Notes: generated by a model not told the origin, from the sequence alone. A stretch of DNA of 32,820 nt from Microsaccharimonas sp964523145 (GCA_964523145.1 CAZFYB010000008.1:1-32820); one strand, 5' to 3'; positions 1 to 6,760 are shown, counted from the first letter of the stretch. Made by a program: numbers and translations.

Positions 1-78
1 TGGCGGGCCCGACCGGATTCGAACCGGCGATCTCCTCCGTGACAGGGAGGCGTGATAGGCCAGCTTCACTACGAGCCC
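1..78 (-). tRNA. tRNA-Asp (anticodon GTC)
   Basis: The reverse complement folds as a full cloverleaf. The acceptor strands are GGGCTCG and CGGGCCC with discriminator G and an encoded CCA (positions 1-3). The anticodon stem CCTCC/GGAGG closes the loop CTGTCAC, which gives anticodon GTC for aspartate. The T arm carries TTCGAAT. It reads away from the prepilin cluster and has its own upstream promoter. Confidence 0.95.
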
Positions 79-110
79 GTATGTGTGCTTATGGCCTATA
101 AGCTCAAATG

Positions 111-139
111 ATCATAGCATTTTTAGATAAGATAATCAA
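111..139 (-). promoter_or_regulatory. Promoter of tRNA-Asp
   Basis: On the minus strand, -35 TTGATT (139-134), a 17-nt spacer and an extended -10 TGC-TATGAT (116-111). Predicted start is about 25 nt before the tRNA. It diverges from the pilin promoter. Confidence 0.6.
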
Positions 140-152
140 CGGGTATCTGTTA

Positions 153-169
153 CGGTCACGTACTGACCG
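153..169. repeat. Inverted repeat upstream of pilin promoter
   Basis: Perfect 6-bp arms CGGTCA and TGACCG around CGTAC, lying about 20 bp upstream of the extended -10 of the first prepilin gene. The position suits an operator, but no regulator is identified and the repeat is short. Confidence 0.3.
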
Positions 170-188
170 CCCTTTGAAATAGCGCTTA

Positions 189-197
189 TGGTATACT
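189..197 (+). promoter_or_regulatory. Extended -10 promoter of prepilin gene 1 (leaderless)
   Basis: TGG followed by TATACT (192-197). Only 6 nt separate the -10 from the ATG at 204, so transcription should start at or next to the A of the start codon. There is no room for a Shine-Dalgarno site. Confidence 0.65.
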
Positions 198-203
198 TAA
201 CCT

Positions 204-725
204 ATGAAAAAGTGGGCACAAAAACAAACAGGCTTTACTATTGTTGAGTTGCTCATTGTTGTCGTGGTAATTGCGATTTTGGCGTCAATTACGGTCGTTG
301 CCTATAATGGCATTCAACAGCAAGCTCGAGATAGTCAGCGGCGGGCAGATATGGATGCTATTGCTAAGGCACTTTCTATGCATAACGTGGAGCGGGGAGC
401 TTTTCCAAATACAGGCGGTGGAAGTAGTACGGGTGAGGGCTGGTTTAACGGCGGTTCTCCAACGTTACTCACTGTTTTACAGTCGGCTGGATATCTTACT
501 AATCAACAAATTCGGGACCCGGTGACATTGACGGGGAGTACGGCGACCACTTCTGGATATCTTGTTACGTACTGTGGAACAGGGGATGCACGTCGAGCTA
601 TTATTTATGGTCGGCTTGAGTCAAGTCCGGCTGCATCACTTCCGGCCGAATTCAGTGACTGCAGTAGTGGTGCGCGAGGATGGTGGATGACCTACGGCTG
701 TAATTATTATAAGGTTGGCTATTGA
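204..725 (+). CDS. Type IV prepilin-like protein (minor pilin), paralog A
   Basis: A 173-residue protein with a short basic leader ending in Gly, then the class III prepilin signal GFTIVELLIVVVVIAILA. The prepilin peptidase cleavage site is Gly-Phe, Glu5 is present, and the hydrophobic N-terminal helix would anchor in the membrane or pack in the pilus core. The rest is a small globular pilin head of about 120 residues with Cys residues and a C-terminal GWWMTY-type element. The head is visibly similar over its length to the gene at 1719-2234 (shared GY-L...CGTG... and WW near the end), so these two are paralogs. It is the first of four tandem prepilin genes. Its TGA stop overlaps the next ATG (TGATG), which suggests translational coupling. 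Expression appears leaderless. Which pilus position it takes (major, minor or pseudopilin) cannot be told from sequence. Confidence 0.88.
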   Translation: MKKWAQKQTGFTIVELLIVVVVIAILASITVVAYNGIQQQARDSQRRADMDAIAKALSMHNVERGAFPNTGGGSSTGEGWFNGGSPTLLTVLQSAGYLTNQQIRDPVTLTGSTATTSGYLVTYCGTGDARRAIIYGRLESSPAASLPAEFSDCSSGARGWWMTYGCNYYKVGY

Positions 726-1684
726 TGGCTTTTAAATCACGGGGTTTTACTATTGTTGAGCTGCTCATTGTCGTGGTGGTGATCGCTATTCTCGCGGTCA
801 TCACCATCGTTGCTTATACGGGTATTCAAAATAGAGCGACAAATTCAGCTCTACAGGCAGCTGCTTCACAGGCGGCAAAAAAGATTAGTCTTTCTGCGGT
901 AAATGCAGCCGATATGTATCCAGCCGATAAGGCAAGCTTTTTAGCCGAAGCAAATCTGAGCGAGAGCGCCACACAGACATACGACTATATCACCTCGGAT
1001 GATCGTAAGTCGTATTGTGTGTCGGTAACGAATCAAACTGGGGTTTCGTATGCCCGGACGAATGCATCGAGCGAAGCCATACCAGGTAAATGTGTTTCGA
1101 ACCTCGTATTAAACCCAAGTATTGAACCGAGCGGAAACAATACCGGTGCAGTGTTTGGCCAGGGCGGAGTAGCAACTTTGACACTTAATAATACTTCTCC
1201 TTACAATGGAACTAACGTTTTAAGAACTACGTGGACAACTGCTCCAACCAGTGTGAGTACGGGCGGCCTTTGGTCGCATAGTATCTCGGCAACTGGTTTA
1301 AATGCTGGAGCGAAGGTATATACAGCTTCAGGATACCTGAGGAACTCGTGGGCGGGAGCGTCTGTAAGTTTGAATCTTGTTGGGTATACAACCGCTAATA
1401 ATGTTACAAGTGAGACTTACGGCTCAAATGTTACGATCCCTGCCAATACCTGGACTCGGGTATCAACAACCTGGACAGCTCCTGCGAATACTGATTATTT
1501 TATTGTTCGACTCAGACAGCAAGGAGGTGCATTACCAAGTGTTGGCTCGACCATGGATGCTGATGGGTTTATGCTTACCGAAGGTTCGACACTATATAGC
1601 TATGGTGGTACCGGAGCTGCAAACTGGGCAAAAAAGATGGATACGCCATACTCCGTATCGTTTGGCCCAGCGGTGGGGCAGTAG
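725..1684 (+). CDS. Prepilin-like protein with C-terminal carbohydrate-binding-like domain
   Basis: I chose the ATG at 725, which overlaps the preceding TGA stop, giving 319 residues; a TTG one codon earlier (722) is also in frame. Residues 1-35 are the prepilin leader and N-terminal helix with the GFTIVELL signal. Residues of about 36-125 form a pilin stalk-like region. From about residue 126 the sequence NLVLNPSIE opens a Thr/Ser/Asn-rich stretch of about 170 residues, predicted beta-rich, with a late DADGFMLTEG element. This beginning and ending resemble the CBM4/9-type jelly-roll carbohydrate-binding family; that is family knowledge, not tested here. It is much longer than its pilin neighbours, so it could be a tip adhesin of the pilus, for example for host-surface glycans. 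The adhesin role is inference. Confidence 0.82.
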   Translation: MAFKSRGFTIVELLIVVVVIAILAVITIVAYTGIQNRATNSALQAAASQAAKKISLSAVNAADMYPADKASFLAEANLSESATQTYDYITSDDRKSYCVSVTNQTGVSYARTNASSEAIPGKCVSNLVLNPSIEPSGNNTGAVFGQGGVATLTLNNTSPYNGTNVLRTTWTTAPTSVSTGGLWSHSISATGLNAGAKVYTASGYLRNSWAGASVSLNLVGYTTANNVTSETYGSNVTIPANTWTRVSTTWTAPANTDYFIVRLRQQGGALPSVGSTMDADGFMLTEGSTLYSYGGTGAANWAKKMDTPYSVSFGPAVGQ

Positions 1685-1698
1685 GCTTATGGTTACTA

Positions 1699-1707
1699 TG
1701 GTAAAAT
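1699..1707 (+). promoter_or_regulatory. Extended -10 promoter of prepilin gene 3
   Basis: TGG followed by TAAAAT (1702-1707), then 6 nt to the ATG at 1714. Spacing and extended -10 match the other pilin promoters at 189, 5547 and 6082. The ATG it points to is out of frame with the pilin. Confidence 0.5.
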
Positions 1708-1718
1708 ACTGATATGCA

Positions 1719-2234
1719 GTGGGCAAAAAACAAACAGGTTTCACTATCGTTGAGTTACTCATTGTCGTAGTAGTCATCGCGATCCTTGCGGCAATAACAA
1801 TCGTTTCGTATAACGGAATTACGGTTCGTGCTAATGACGCGCTGCGAAAGCAGAATTTGGCAGATTTGAGCAAAGTTCTTAATGTTTATTACATTGATAA
1901 AGGCAACTGGATTGACACAGGAGTTAGTACGGGAAATGGCCAAGGGTGGGTAAGTTCTGGTCCTAGCTCGGTAGCGGCACAGTTACAGGCTGCTGGGTAT
2001 TTACCGGCCGGCAATGCACTTAAAGATCCCAATTGTATAGGGAGCGAGACGACTGGCTGTTCTGGGTATCTTAAAATGACCTGTGGTACTGGTGAGACAG
2101 CGAAAACGTACTTAATGGCACGCCTTCAAAGTGAAGGTTCGGTTTCGATGCCAACAGAATTTAACGATGCAAGTTGTACCTACAGAAACTGGTGGAATAG
2201 TTTTAATATGAATTATTATGTCAGGGTTAACTAA
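1719..2234 (+). CDS. Type IV prepilin-like protein, paralog of gene 1; start region frameshifted
   Basis: From a GTG at 1719 the frame encodes 171 residues with leader, GFTIVELLIVVVVIAILA signal and a pilin head paralogous to 204-725 (shared GW..., AGYL, CGTG, WW-NSF near the C-terminus). The promoter-proximal ATG at 1714, which by position and by homology to the MQWVKNKQGF start of the gene at 6097 should be the true start, reads a different frame. It ends at a TAG at 1768-1770 after 18 codons. One extra base, for instance A7 instead of A6 at 1725-1730, would join the ATG to the pilin frame and give MQWAKKQTGF. Possible explanations are real GTG initiation, slippage at the A run, phase variation, decay, or a sequencing error. 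The pilin family call is firm; the start is not. Confidence 0.75.
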   Translation: MGKKQTGFTIVELLIVVVVIAILAAITIVSYNGITVRANDALRKQNLADLSKVLNVYYIDKGNWIDTGVSTGNGQGWVSSGPSSVAAQLQAAGYLPAGNALKDPNCIGSETTGCSGYLKMTCGTGETAKTYLMARLQSEGSVSMPTEFNDASCTYRNWWNSFNMNYYVRVN

Positions 2235-2235
2235 T

Positions 2236-2778
2236 ATGACCCAGCATCGAGTTAAGGGTTTTACTATTGTCGAACTACTTATAGTAGTGGTAGTTATCGC
2301 GATTTTGGCGGCTATTACAGTCGTTGCCTATAATGGCATTCAGCAACGTACTCGCGATTCTGCACGATTAAGTGCTGCTAACTCTATCGTGAAAGCATTG
2401 GAGTTGTACTATTTAGATAATCGCACTTATCCTAATCAGAGCAGTACGAGTTTAGATGCGGACTTCTTGCCTCAACTAAAGCCGTATTTAGGTCAGCTCC
2501 CCAAGGACCCTCTGAATAACAGCGATTATTATTACGAGTATAGGCATTATGTATCAAACTACATATTTAATAGTGGCACAGGCTGCAGGTCTGGTGACTA
2601 TTTATCAACTGGTTTCTGGGTGTTAGCTGTTAGTTTTGAATTAGAGTCTACTAATCCGTTTCCTGTAGGGAGGGGAGCTTTGGCTACAGATAAGACAAGG
2701 TGTGGTACTACGAAAAACGGCACATCTTCGGCTTCACGAGCCTTGTACTTCTCGCCACTCCTCGAAGTCGCACTTTAG
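2236..2778 (+). CDS. Type IV prepilin-like protein (minor pilin)
   Basis: I chose the ATG at 2236, one base after the previous TAA, because it gives a leader (MTQHRVKG) of the same length as its paralogs; an ATG at 2218 inside the previous gene is also in frame. The protein has 180 residues: the GFTIVELLIVVVVIAILA signal, the N-terminal helix to about residue 55, then a globular head. The segment with LPQLKPYLGQLPKDPLNNSDYYYEY resembles the C-terminal part of major-pseudopilin (GspG/PilA-like) heads, where a KDP..N..Y motif is common. Two late cysteines (GCRSGD, TRCGTT) could form a disulfide. It is the last gene of the four-pilin cluster and is followed by the tRNA-Thr promoter. No separate promoter is evident, so it is probably cotranscribed. 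Confidence 0.85.
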   Translation: MTQHRVKGFTIVELLIVVVVIAILAAITVVAYNGIQQRTRDSARLSAANSIVKALELYYLDNRTYPNQSSTSLDADFLPQLKPYLGQLPKDPLNNSDYYYEYRHYVSNYIFNSGTGCRSGDYLSTGFWVLAVSFELESTNPFPVGRGALATDKTRCGTTKNGTSSASRALYFSPLLEVAL

Positions 2779-2810
2779 AGGGTTAGGGCTGTCTTCTTGC
2801 CGGTTTCTCA

Positions 2811-2819
2811 TGGTATACT
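2811..2819 (+). promoter_or_regulatory. Extended -10 promoter of tRNA-Thr
   Basis: TGG followed by TATACT (2814-2819), about 26 nt upstream of the tRNA. The -35 region is poor, as expected for an extended -10 promoter. Confidence 0.6.
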
Positions 2820-2845
2820 TGGTAAGTAAAAGCGGGGGCGCTCAC

Positions 2846-2921
2846 GCCGTTATAGCTCAGCTGGTAGAGCGGCGCTTTCGTAAAGCGTAGGTCTCCGGTT
2901 CGACCCCGGATAACGGCTCCA
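2846..2921 (+). tRNA. tRNA-Thr (anticodon CGT)
   Basis: The cloverleaf has acceptor strands GCCGTTA and TAACGGC, discriminator T and encoded CCA. The anticodon stem GCGCT/AGCGT closes the loop TTCGTAA, giving anticodon CGT (codon ACG). The T arm CCGG-TTCGACC-CCGG is standard. The discriminator U matters for the thrS leader, whose TGGA element can pair with UCCA. Confidence 0.95.
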
Positions 2922-2928
2922 CATAATT

Positions 2929-3309
2929 ATGTTAAAAAACACCATTACTCAATCACTCAAAGAACTTATCACTAACCGCTACTTAACGGTACTATCCGCG
3001 GTACTTCTTTTACTTACCGTGGCATTTGTTATTTATATTGCCGTTACTGTTCGGCCGAGTGAACTGCAGCTCGTAACGCACTATACAGCGTATGGAGTGA
3101 CCCATCTATACCGTGATCAATGGTTCTACTTGCTGGCATTTGCAGGTTTCGCTATTTTGGTTGCCATTATGCATATCACTATTGCGCTGAAAATCTTCCT
3201 TACAAAAGGACACCCGCTGGCAATTATGTTTGCCTGGATGGGGATTGGTATTATTGTGTTCGCTTGGTTGACGAGTTTCTCTATCATCAACGTATGGTCA
3301 CCACTATAA
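2929..3309 (+). CDS. Small integral membrane protein of unknown function
   Basis: A 126-residue protein with three clear hydrophobic segments (about residues 19-42, 66-88 and 95-118) and a cytoplasmic-type N-terminus with Lys/Arg. No catalytic motif is visible and I do not recognise the family. It starts 7 nt after the tRNA-Thr CCA end and ends one base before the glycosyltransferase ATG, so it is probably cotranscribed with the tRNA and the glycosyltransferase. The tight pairing suggests a partner or accessory subunit for that enzyme, but this is inference from position only. Confidence 0.75.
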   Translation: MLKNTITQSLKELITNRYLTVLSAVLLLLTVAFVIYIAVTVRPSELQLVTHYTAYGVTHLYRDQWFYLLAFAGFAILVAIMHITIALKIFLTKGHPLAIMFAWMGIGIIVFAWLTSFSIINVWSPL

Positions 3310-3310
3310 T

Positions 3311-5014
3311 ATGATTGACCTCGAGATTCCGCTCGGCAAACGAACGCGCATGTACCGTTTTTTCGAGATGGTGCCAGCGATCGTTAGCTACGGGGCATTT
3401 GTCCTGCTTATTGTTCTGTCACTTGTTTCGCCCCTATTAGCGGCGATTTATTTAATGCTGGTTATTATTGTGTTGCTGGTACGTGCCGTGGGGATTGTGT
3501 ACCACACCATTATGGGCCATCGCCGATTAGTAAAAAGCCAAGAGATTCATTGGTCGCACCGGTTAGGGCAGCTTGAAGATGCAGCCGCTTCGTATGCACA
3601 GTACGAACATGAACGCCCAAAGGGCTACGGTATGGTGGCGCACGCCGAAAACCTGCGCTTAGTTGCGGCTGATCCTACGGCATTTCCAAAACCATCTGAA
3701 ATGTATAACTTGGTAATTATTGCCGCCTATAACGAAAGTTACGAGGTGATCGAGCCAACTATCCGTTCATTGGTACGAACTACGTACGATTTATCGCGTA
3801 TGGTGGTGGTATTAGCATACGAAGAACGAGGTGGCCCTGAAATTGAAGAAACCGCCAAACGGCTACAAAAGCAGTTCGCTGGTCAGTTTAACGAGTTCTT
3901 AATTGTGAAACACCCCCGTGACCTCAAAGACGAAGTCGTGGGTAAGGGCGGCAACATTACCTACGCTGGTAAATATATGCAGGCATGGTTTGAAGAAAAG
4001 AAGATTGCTTTTAAGAATATTCTCGTCACCACGCTCGACTCTGACAACCGCCCACACCCTGCATACTTTGATTATGCAACCTACGAATATATCGTGAACG
4101 AAGATCGAAAACATTTGGCGTATCAGCCGATTGCTTTGTTTTTGAACAATATCTGGGATGTTCCGGCACCAATGCGCGTGCTGGCTACCGGTAATACCTT
4201 CTGGAACATTATTAGTTCAATGCGACCACATTTATTGCGCAACTTTGCCTCGCACTCGCAACCAATGGAGGCGTTGGTAGAAATGGGATTTTGGAGCACG
4301 CGCACGGTAGTAGAGGACGGCCACCAGTTCTGGCGCAGCTACTTTTACTTCAACGGTAATTATTCGGTTCACCCTTTGTATATTCCTATTTACCAAGATG
4401 CTGTGCTCGATAATACCTACGCTAAAACCTTTAAAGCTCAGTTTATCCAACTACGCCGTTGGATGTACGGCGCCTCGGATGTTGCCTATGTTGCGGTGCG
4501 TTTGTTTACGAAAAAGCGTACCGTTCCGTTTTGGCCAGGGTTTGTATGGTTTATGAGGAGCCTTGATGGCTACGTGACTGCAGCGAGTGTCTCAATTATT
4601 GTTGCATTTGGAGGCTGGGTACCACTGCTCATTAATAGCCAAGCATATCGCGATGTCGTGGCGCATCAGCTACCGGATGTTATTAGCTTGATTCAGCGTG
4701 TTGCATTGGTTGGTATTATTGTGATGGTGTTCTTATCGTTCAAGTTATTGCCACCGCGCCCAGAACGATATAAACGTACTCGAACCATTGGTATGGTGTT
4801 GCAGTGGGTGATTATGCCCCTGACCGCCATAGGGTTCTTGTCATTTGCTGCGTTGAACGCTCAAGCTCGATTGTTCTTCGGAAAGTATTTAGTGAAGTTT
4901 GATGTGACGAATAAGGCAACTGTTGCCTCACGTGAAGCATTAAAGCATTCCGATAAGTCGAAGAAGGCGATGCGGGTGAGCGATATTGACATTGAGAAAC
5001 CAGCTGAAGACTAG
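3311..5014 (+). CDS. Membrane-bound family 2 glycosyltransferase
   Basis: A 567-residue processive-type GT2 enzyme. Residues of about 20-67 form one or two transmembrane helices. The GT-A domain follows: VIIAAYNES (about 135-143) is the nucleotide-sugar-binding start, DSD at 243-245 is the metal-binding DxD, and VVEDGHQFWR carries the ED catalytic-base motif. QLRRWMYG is the Q/RxxRW acceptor motif of cellulose/hyaluronan synthase-like enzymes. Three or four C-terminal transmembrane helices follow, then a charged tail. It should transfer sugars from an activated donor to a growing chain or lipid at the inner membrane face; sugar and product are unknown. It starts one base after the small membrane protein and ends before a strong terminator, closing the tRNA-Thr unit. 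Confidence 0.85.
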   Translation: MIDLEIPLGKRTRMYRFFEMVPAIVSYGAFVLLIVLSLVSPLLAAIYLMLVIIVLLVRAVGIVYHTIMGHRRLVKSQEIHWSHRLGQLEDAAASYAQYEHERPKGYGMVAHAENLRLVAADPTAFPKPSEMYNLVIIAAYNESYEVIEPTIRSLVRTTYDLSRMVVVLAYEERGGPEIEETAKRLQKQFAGQFNEFLIVKHPRDLKDEVVGKGGNITYAGKYMQAWFEEKKIAFKNILVTTLDSDNRPHPAYFDYATYEYIVNEDRKHLAYQPIALFLNNIWDVPAPMRVLATGNTFWNIISSMRPHLLRNFASHSQPMEALVEMGFWSTRTVVEDGHQFWRSYFYFNGNYSVHPLYIPIYQDAVLDNTYAKTFKAQFIQLRRWMYGASDVAYVAVRLFTKKRTVPFWPGFVWFMRSLDGYVTAASVSIIVAFGGWVPLLINSQAYRDVVAHQLPDVISLIQRVALVGIIVMVFLSFKLLPPRPERYKRTRTIGMVLQWVIMPLTAIGFLSFAALNAQARLFFGKYLVKFDVTNKATVASREALKHSDKSKKAMRVSDIDIEKPAED

Positions 5015-5039
5015 TCGTTACGCATTTAGGCAATAAAAA

Positions 5040-5064
5040 ACTCCCCTGTAGTAGGGGAGTTTTT
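5040..5064 (+). terminator. Intrinsic terminator after the glycosyltransferase (bidirectional)
   Basis: ACTCCCCT-GTAGT-AGGGGAGT followed by TTTT, and preceded by an A-run, so it can also serve the convergent 48-residue gene on the minus strand. Confidence 0.85.
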
Positions 5065-5078
5065 GTTAAATGAACGGG

Positions 5079-5225
5079 TTAAATGGTGCGAATACGAACT
5101 TCGCGCTTAATCTCTTGGAGGGTCTTATCGTACTCGAAACCGAGTGAGAAGCGCTCTAACGAAGAGGTTTTAAGGGGCATTTGGCTTTGTGAACTTTTGG
5201 TTGTAATCTGTTGAGTGTTACTCAT
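5079..5225 (-). CDS. Small protein of 48 residues, unknown function
   Basis: It reads from ATG at 5225 to TAA at 5079, beginning MSNTQQITTKSSQSQM and ending EIKREVRIRTI. A polar, Ser/Thr/Gln-rich N-terminus is followed by a charged C-terminal half containing SLERFSLGFEYDKTL. There is no signal peptide or membrane segment, and I do not recognise the family. The case for a real gene is strong: a consensus promoter places the transcript start at the ATG (leaderless), and the stop codon is followed at once by the bidirectional terminator. Cytoplasmic location is likely. It could be a small regulatory or ribosome-associated protein, but nothing in the sequence shows this. Confidence 0.7.
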   Translation of the reverse strand: MSNTQQITTKSSQSQMPLKTSSLERFSLGFEYDKTLQEIKREVRIRTI

Positions 5226-5231
5226 AGATAC

Positions 5232-5260
5232 ATATTAGCATATACAGTATGAATTGTCAA
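5232..5260 (-). promoter_or_regulatory. Consensus promoter of the 48-residue gene (leaderless)
   Basis: On the minus strand, a perfect -35 TTGACA (5260-5255), a 17-nt spacer and -10 TAATAT (5237-5232), then 6 nt to the ATG. It is one of the best promoters in the window. Confidence 0.8.
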
Positions 5261-5349
5261 TGGAACAGACTTTCGTGTGAAATACCGTATGTGATATAAC
5301 TGATTGGCTCGGTGTAGAAAAGGGGTGGTGGAAAACTTTCAAGGATTGT

Positions 5350-5383
5350 GGGAAAACTAAAATCCGCTCGTTAAAGCGGATTT
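5350..5383 (-). terminator. Terminator of tRNA-Val
   Basis: Read on the minus strand, AAATCCGCT and AGCGGATTT form a 9-bp stem with a 6-nt loop, followed by TTAGTTTTCC. It lies 16 nt after the tRNA CCA. Confidence 0.65.
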
Positions 5384-5398
5384 CAAAGGGGATAAACT

Positions 5399-5475
5399 TG
5401 GTGGGTCCTAGAGGATTCGAACCTCTCACCTCCTCAACGTCAATGAGGCGCTCTAGCCAAATGAGCTAAGGACCC
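5399..5475 (-). tRNA. tRNA-Val (anticodon GAC)
   Basis: The reverse complement has acceptor strands GGGTCCT and AGGACCC, discriminator A and an encoded CCA. The anticodon stem CCTCA/TGAGG closes the loop TTGACGT, giving anticodon GAC (codons GTC/GTT). The T arm has TTCGAAT. Confidence 0.95.
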
Positions 5476-5487
5476 GTAAGCTTATTT

Positions 5488-5516
5488 ATGGTAGCAGAAT
5501 AGGGGTGGGGAGGCAA
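5488..5516 (-). promoter_or_regulatory. Promoter of tRNA-Val
   Basis: On the minus strand, -35 TTGCCT (5516-5511), a 17-nt spacer and an extended -10 TGC-TACCAT (5493-5488). Confidence 0.55.
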
Positions 5517-5546
5517 GTGGACTACTGTTTGTATATGTAACGCTTA

Positions 5547-5555
5547 TGGTACTAT
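5547..5555 (+). promoter_or_regulatory. Extended -10 promoter of prepilin gene 5 (leaderless)
   Basis: TGG followed by TACTAT (5550-5555), 7 nt before the ATG at 5563. The upstream CGCTTATGG is nearly identical to that before the prepilin at 204. Confidence 0.6.
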
Positions 5556-5562
5556 AGAAGTA

Positions 5563-6087
5563 ATGAAAAAGTGGGCGCACCAGCAAACCGGGTTTACGAT
5601 TGTCGAACTACTTATTGTGGTGGTGGTGATCGCAATTTTAGCTGTGATTACTATAGTTTCTTACAACGGCATTACAGAACGAGCGAAATTCTCTACTATG
5701 CGATCTGACCTCGCAAGTATCAACAAGGCTATTTTATTGTATTATGCAGATAATGGTTCGTATCCTATAACTCCTGCATCGAGTAGTACGTGCGCTTCAG
5801 GGGGCTGGTGTGGATGGGAGCAAGCTACTGGTGATGGTTTTGTTCCGGGACTCAGCCCAAAATATATGAACCAAATACCGCAACTTCCAACTTCTAATGC
5901 ATATGGTGATACCTATCTTTACCGCTCGACCACTGGAACTGACTATAAATTAATCCGCTATCAAGCATCTTATCTTTCCGCTAGCGAGAGTGCTGCTATG
6001 GCGGATCTTATGACAACTGACTGTACAGCTGGAACAAATACTTCAAGATGGGGCTACTGGAATAGTAATGTTTCGAAATGCTGGTAA
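5563..6087 (+). CDS. Type IV prepilin-like protein (minor pilin)
   Basis: A 174-residue protein starting MKKWAHQQTGFTIVELL, with the same leader as the gene at 204, the invariant hydrophobic helix, and a variable head. The head has a GGWCGWEQATGDGF segment, aromatic positions and a C-terminal WGYWNSNVSKCW end. Cysteines near the middle and the end could pair. It has its own leaderless promoter and forms a pair with the next prepilin, whose promoter overlaps this gene's stop codon. The likely function is a pilus subunit; head variation among paralogs suggests different contact surfaces. Confidence 0.87.
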   Translation: MKKWAHQQTGFTIVELLIVVVVIAILAVITIVSYNGITERAKFSTMRSDLASINKAILLYYADNGSYPITPASSSTCASGGWCGWEQATGDGFVPGLSPKYMNQIPQLPTSNAYGDTYLYRSTTGTDYKLIRYQASYLSASESAAMADLMTTDCTAGTNTSRWGYWNSNVSKCW

Positions 6088-6090
6088 GAT
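6082..6090 (+). promoter_or_regulatory. Extended -10 promoter of prepilin gene 6 (leaderless)
   Basis: TGG followed by TAAGAT (6085-6090). The TAA stop of the preceding pilin is part of the -10 box, and the next ATG follows after 6 nt. Confidence 0.5.
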
Positions 6091-6096
6091 AAATAT

Positions 6097-6546
6097 ATGC
6101 AGTGGGTAAAAAACAAACAGGGATTCACGATTGTCGAACTTCTTATCGTGGTGGTGGTTATTGCGATACTTGCGGCTATTACCATCGTTTCGTATAACGG
6201 CATTCAAACCAGGACGCGTGATTCTGAAAGGACTGCCGAAGTCAGTACTATGATGAAAGCGATAGAAATGTACATGGCCGAAAACGGTTCATACCCGTCA
6301 CTTGGCTCAGATAATACCGGGTACTCATACACGGCACTTGCACCGTTCTTGGTCCCTAAGTATATTTCAGCTATACCTTCACCTCCTACTGGAGGTACAG
6401 CCGCTGACTATTGGTATGTACGCGGATCTGAGAGCGGCAGGTCGTACGGCATTCGAGTTGATTATGAGACCAAGCCGGATTGTCATGCGGGGCAAAGGAA
6501 CAATGGCGTTGGTTGGTGGAGTTTACAAGCCTGCTCGAACACTTAA
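6097..6546 (+). CDS. Type IV prepilin-like protein (minor pilin)
   Basis: A 149-residue protein starting MQWVKNKQGFTIVELL, the shortest prepilin here. After the N-terminal helix the head contains AIEMYMAENGSYPSL, a typical pseudopilin-like alpha-helix and loop. It ends with VGWWSLQACSNT, sharing the WW element with the paralogs at 204 and 1719. Its upstream region is the in-frame counterpart of the region at 1714, where one base is missing. A thrS promoter lies just downstream. Confidence 0.87.
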   Translation: MQWVKNKQGFTIVELLIVVVVIAILAAITIVSYNGIQTRTRDSERTAEVSTMMKAIEMYMAENGSYPSLGSDNTGYSYTALAPFLVPKYISAIPSPPTGGTAADYWYVRGSESGRSYGIRVDYETKPDCHAGQRNNGVGWWSLQACSNT

Positions 6547-6557
6547 AACAGACGAAG

Positions 6558-6586
6558 TTGCAGGCTACTTACAGGTACGGTATACT
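6558..6586 (+). promoter_or_regulatory. Promoter of the thrS leader
   Basis: -35 TTGCAG (6558-6563), a 17-nt spacer and -10 TATACT (6581-6586). Predicted start is about 6592, exactly at the first pairing base of Stem I. Confidence 0.7.
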
Positions 6587-6591
6587 GTGAG

Positions 6592-6760
6592 GGAACGATG
6601 AAGTGGCCCAACCATCCGCTGAGTTCCGTGGAGGTCGCCTGTACGTAACGGGAGTCACAAGTAAAACGTCCGGTGGAACCGTCTGCGCAAAACGTAGACC
6701 CGAGACATGCAATTAATGGATTTAAGTTAATTAAACCTGAGATTGCATGTTTCTTTTAAT
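6592..6760 (+). promoter_or_regulatory. T-box riboswitch candidate (threonine) in the thrS leader
   Basis: Stem I: GGAAC (6592-6596) pairs with GTTCC (6623-6627). An asymmetric GATGA/GA internal loop looks like a K-turn. AGTGG/CCGCT closes a 9-nt loop CCCAACCAT containing ACC, a Thr codon followed by a purine. Antiterminator: GTCCGG (6668-6673), then the T-box bulge TGGAACC (6674-6680), hairpin GTCTGCG/CGTAGAC, and the closing arm CCGAGAC (6700-6706). The TGGA can pair with UCCA at the 3' end of uncharged tRNA-Thr, whose discriminator in this window is U. Terminator: GAGACATGCAAT (6702-6713) pairs with ATTGCATGTTTC (6742-6753), followed by a U-rich run; its 5' arm reuses the antiterminator's 3' arm. 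Uncharged tRNA-Thr should thus allow read-through into thrS. The class of Stem I resembles the ultrashort actinobacterial type. Confidence 0.8.
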
